A stretch of 64,000 bases of DNA from Cephalotus follicularis (Eukaryota; Streptophyta; Magnoliopsida; Oxalidales; Cephalotaceae): contig BDDD01002230.1 of the NCBI GenBank assembly GCA_001972305.1, positions 119,877 through 183,876 on the forward strand, in the 5' to 3' direction. A program made the translations under genes and the position numbers. A model generated the notes under the pieces. It ran no database searches, had not been told where the DNA came from, and saw nothing but the letters and a program-made list of their open reading frames with translations. This document shows positions 62,798 through 64,000 of this stretch, piece after piece; position 1 is the first letter of the stretch; every line of letters begins with the position of its first letter.

Positions 62798-63651
62798 TGA
62801 TATTGGGAAAAATTGAGTTAAATAAAAAATAACACGTGTCCTTCCCAAACACAGTCAGTTATCCAAGTGGTTCAACAGTTGGCAAACTGTAAGCAGAGGA
62901 AGCTTATTAACTAAGAAAACAGTAACATAAGGAGAATTCCTCCTCGGCATAAGTGCCGAGGACACATCGAGCGGTTGCTATGCAAAGATTACTCTTCTCG
63001 ACATCAGGTCCGAGGACACCTTCTGAAGCACCAGTGCCGAGGACCTCATCGGCTACATAGCAGAAAACTATCCATTTCAAGCATAAGTCTACGGACGTTG
63101 AAGACCTTGAAACTAGGGGCTGACTACCTCAGCAGCCTCTCTATGGTTCGCCATCCTCGGCGGCCCTGTTGCAGAGGACCCCCTTCTCACTTATGAGATA
63201 AGACCATGAAGTTAGCCTACATTCCAGGGATCCTCCTCTTACAAATAAAGAAGATAATATACGAATAACTGCCAGCAAGGAAAGTGGCGTTAATTCAGGT
63301 GGAGATAAGGAAAATCCCGAGATCCTCGGCATTTCCTTAGGGGATAGCTATCACCTCCGTTTTTCACGCTCAGACAGTTACAATCCAGACCTATAAATAC
63401 AAGAATCAAACACAAATCAAAGGTCAGCCATTTTTACATTGCAAAGAACCTTATATCCTCTGCACATTGTCTAACTTGAGCGTCGGAGTGTCCCCGGGAG
63501 AACAACCTCCTGGACCTTCCACCAGTTTGTTACTTTGTGCAGGATTCAGAGATCGACGTCTTCCTCCCAGGCATCCTTTTTGAGCGTTTCTCTTAACAAA
63601 TTAAAGTCCTCCACGTAGGATACTGTTGAGAGAAGGATTTTTGTATCAACA
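62798..63651 (+). mobile_element. LTR, 854 bp, first of two tandem copies
   Basis: Starts TGATATTGGGAAAAATT and ends TTTTTGTATCAACA. A plus-strand TATAAATA lies at 63392-63399. The flanks TATCT and AATCT match at 4 of 5 bases. The end resembles the LTR ends of the Tat-type element at 18959, so a related gypsy lineage is likely. A hairpin TCCTCGGCA-TAAG-TGCCGAGGA lies at 62941-62962. Confidence 0.7.
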
Positions 63652-63765
63652 AATCTAATAATTGAATTTCAGGGTTTATCTATATTTTTTTTATACAAAA
63701 TTTTCAAGTCAATTGGATATCTATAAATATTTCAATTTATACACGTATATATTTCAATCGTTATT
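63652..63765. repeat. AT-rich spacer duplicated from the flank of the first LTR copy
   Basis: AATCTAATAATTGAATTTC and the sequence after it resemble 62577-62700, upstream of the first LTR copy. It is not a primer binding site, so this is not a normal LTR-internal junction. Confidence 0.6.
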
Positions 63766-64000
63766 TGATATGGGAAAAAATCAAGGTAAATCTGATGCGA
63801 CACGTGTCCTAATGCAAACACAGACAAGTGTTCAAGAGACAAGAATTGATGAGGTAAAGGCAGAGGAAGCCTGTTGACCTGTGAAACAGTGGTATAAGGA
63901 GGATTCTTCCTCGGCATAAGTGCCGAGGACACCCAGTGGTTTCAGCATAAACATTATACACCTCAGATCCATGTCCGAGGATACCATGAGAAGCGACCCA
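63766..64000 (+). mobile_element. Second tandem LTR copy, cut by the window edge
   Basis: Starts TGATATGGGAAAAAATC and follows the first copy through CACGTGTCC, AAACACAG, GCAGAGGAAGC and the same TCCTCGGCA-TAAG-TGCCGAGGA hairpin (63908-63929). It diverges moderately from copy 1. Confidence 0.75.

Noticed and set aside
1-64000. Integrated pararetrovirus or other viral copy
   Set aside because: All retroviral-type domains found belong to Ty1/copia or Ty3/gypsy elements with LTRs; no movement or coat protein signatures were seen.

Overview
This window is nuclear DNA from a flowering plant, most likely a eudicot. Two host genes with ordinary plant exon structure sit in AT-rich, intergenic-like DNA loaded with transposable elements typical of eudicots: Tat-type Ty3/gypsy, Ty1/copia, a hAT family with CAGTGGCGGAGCC-type ends, CACTA and MITEs. 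There are no operons, RBSs or prokaryotic features. The species cannot be named from the sequence alone.

Host genes. (1) 10121-11961, minus strand: a two-exon gene for a plant mitochondrial calcium uniporter pore protein (MCU family, WDVMEP motif between two membrane helices). (2) 53254-56152, minus strand: a six-exon gene for a SAP30-like subunit of the Sin3 histone deacetylase complex (Arabidopsis AFR1/AFR2 type). Both have intact reading frames and splice sites across all exons. They show no functional link to each other.

Repeat layout. 1-1359 is one end of a minus-strand LTR, related to the solo LTR at 57930-59812. 5904-6090 is a 187-bp hAT MITE with an 8-bp target duplication. 12312-13389 is a 1,078-bp non-autonomous hAT element with an 8-bp duplication. 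13422-18959 is a decayed plus-strand Tat-type gypsy element with two LTRs, gag, RNase H/integrase remnants and a ten-unit tandem array. 21938-28190 is a second hAT copy that carries a copia element, which in turn carries a CACTA element (24013-24889) containing a 278-bp assembly gap. 30865-31175 and 32931-33282 (with a diverged copy at 1376-1716) are fold-back MITEs of one family. 37533-41059 is a 3.5-kb TG...CA element with a perfect 5-bp duplication, a 42-bp palindromic miniature LTR and a tRNA-Met-type primer site. 43124-51241 is a minus-strand Tat-type gypsy element into which two different solo LTRs inserted (43497-46039 and 46866-48145), each with a perfect 5-bp duplication. 60160-61060 is a copia fragment. 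62798-64000 holds two tandem copies of another LTR.

The main story is a layered insertion history that can be read base by base from target-site duplications. I found no CRISPR array, rRNA, convincing tRNA, integrated virus or new gene system. The least explained structure is the 37.5-41.1 kb element with its terminal palindromes and strong strand-asymmetric CAGA bias.
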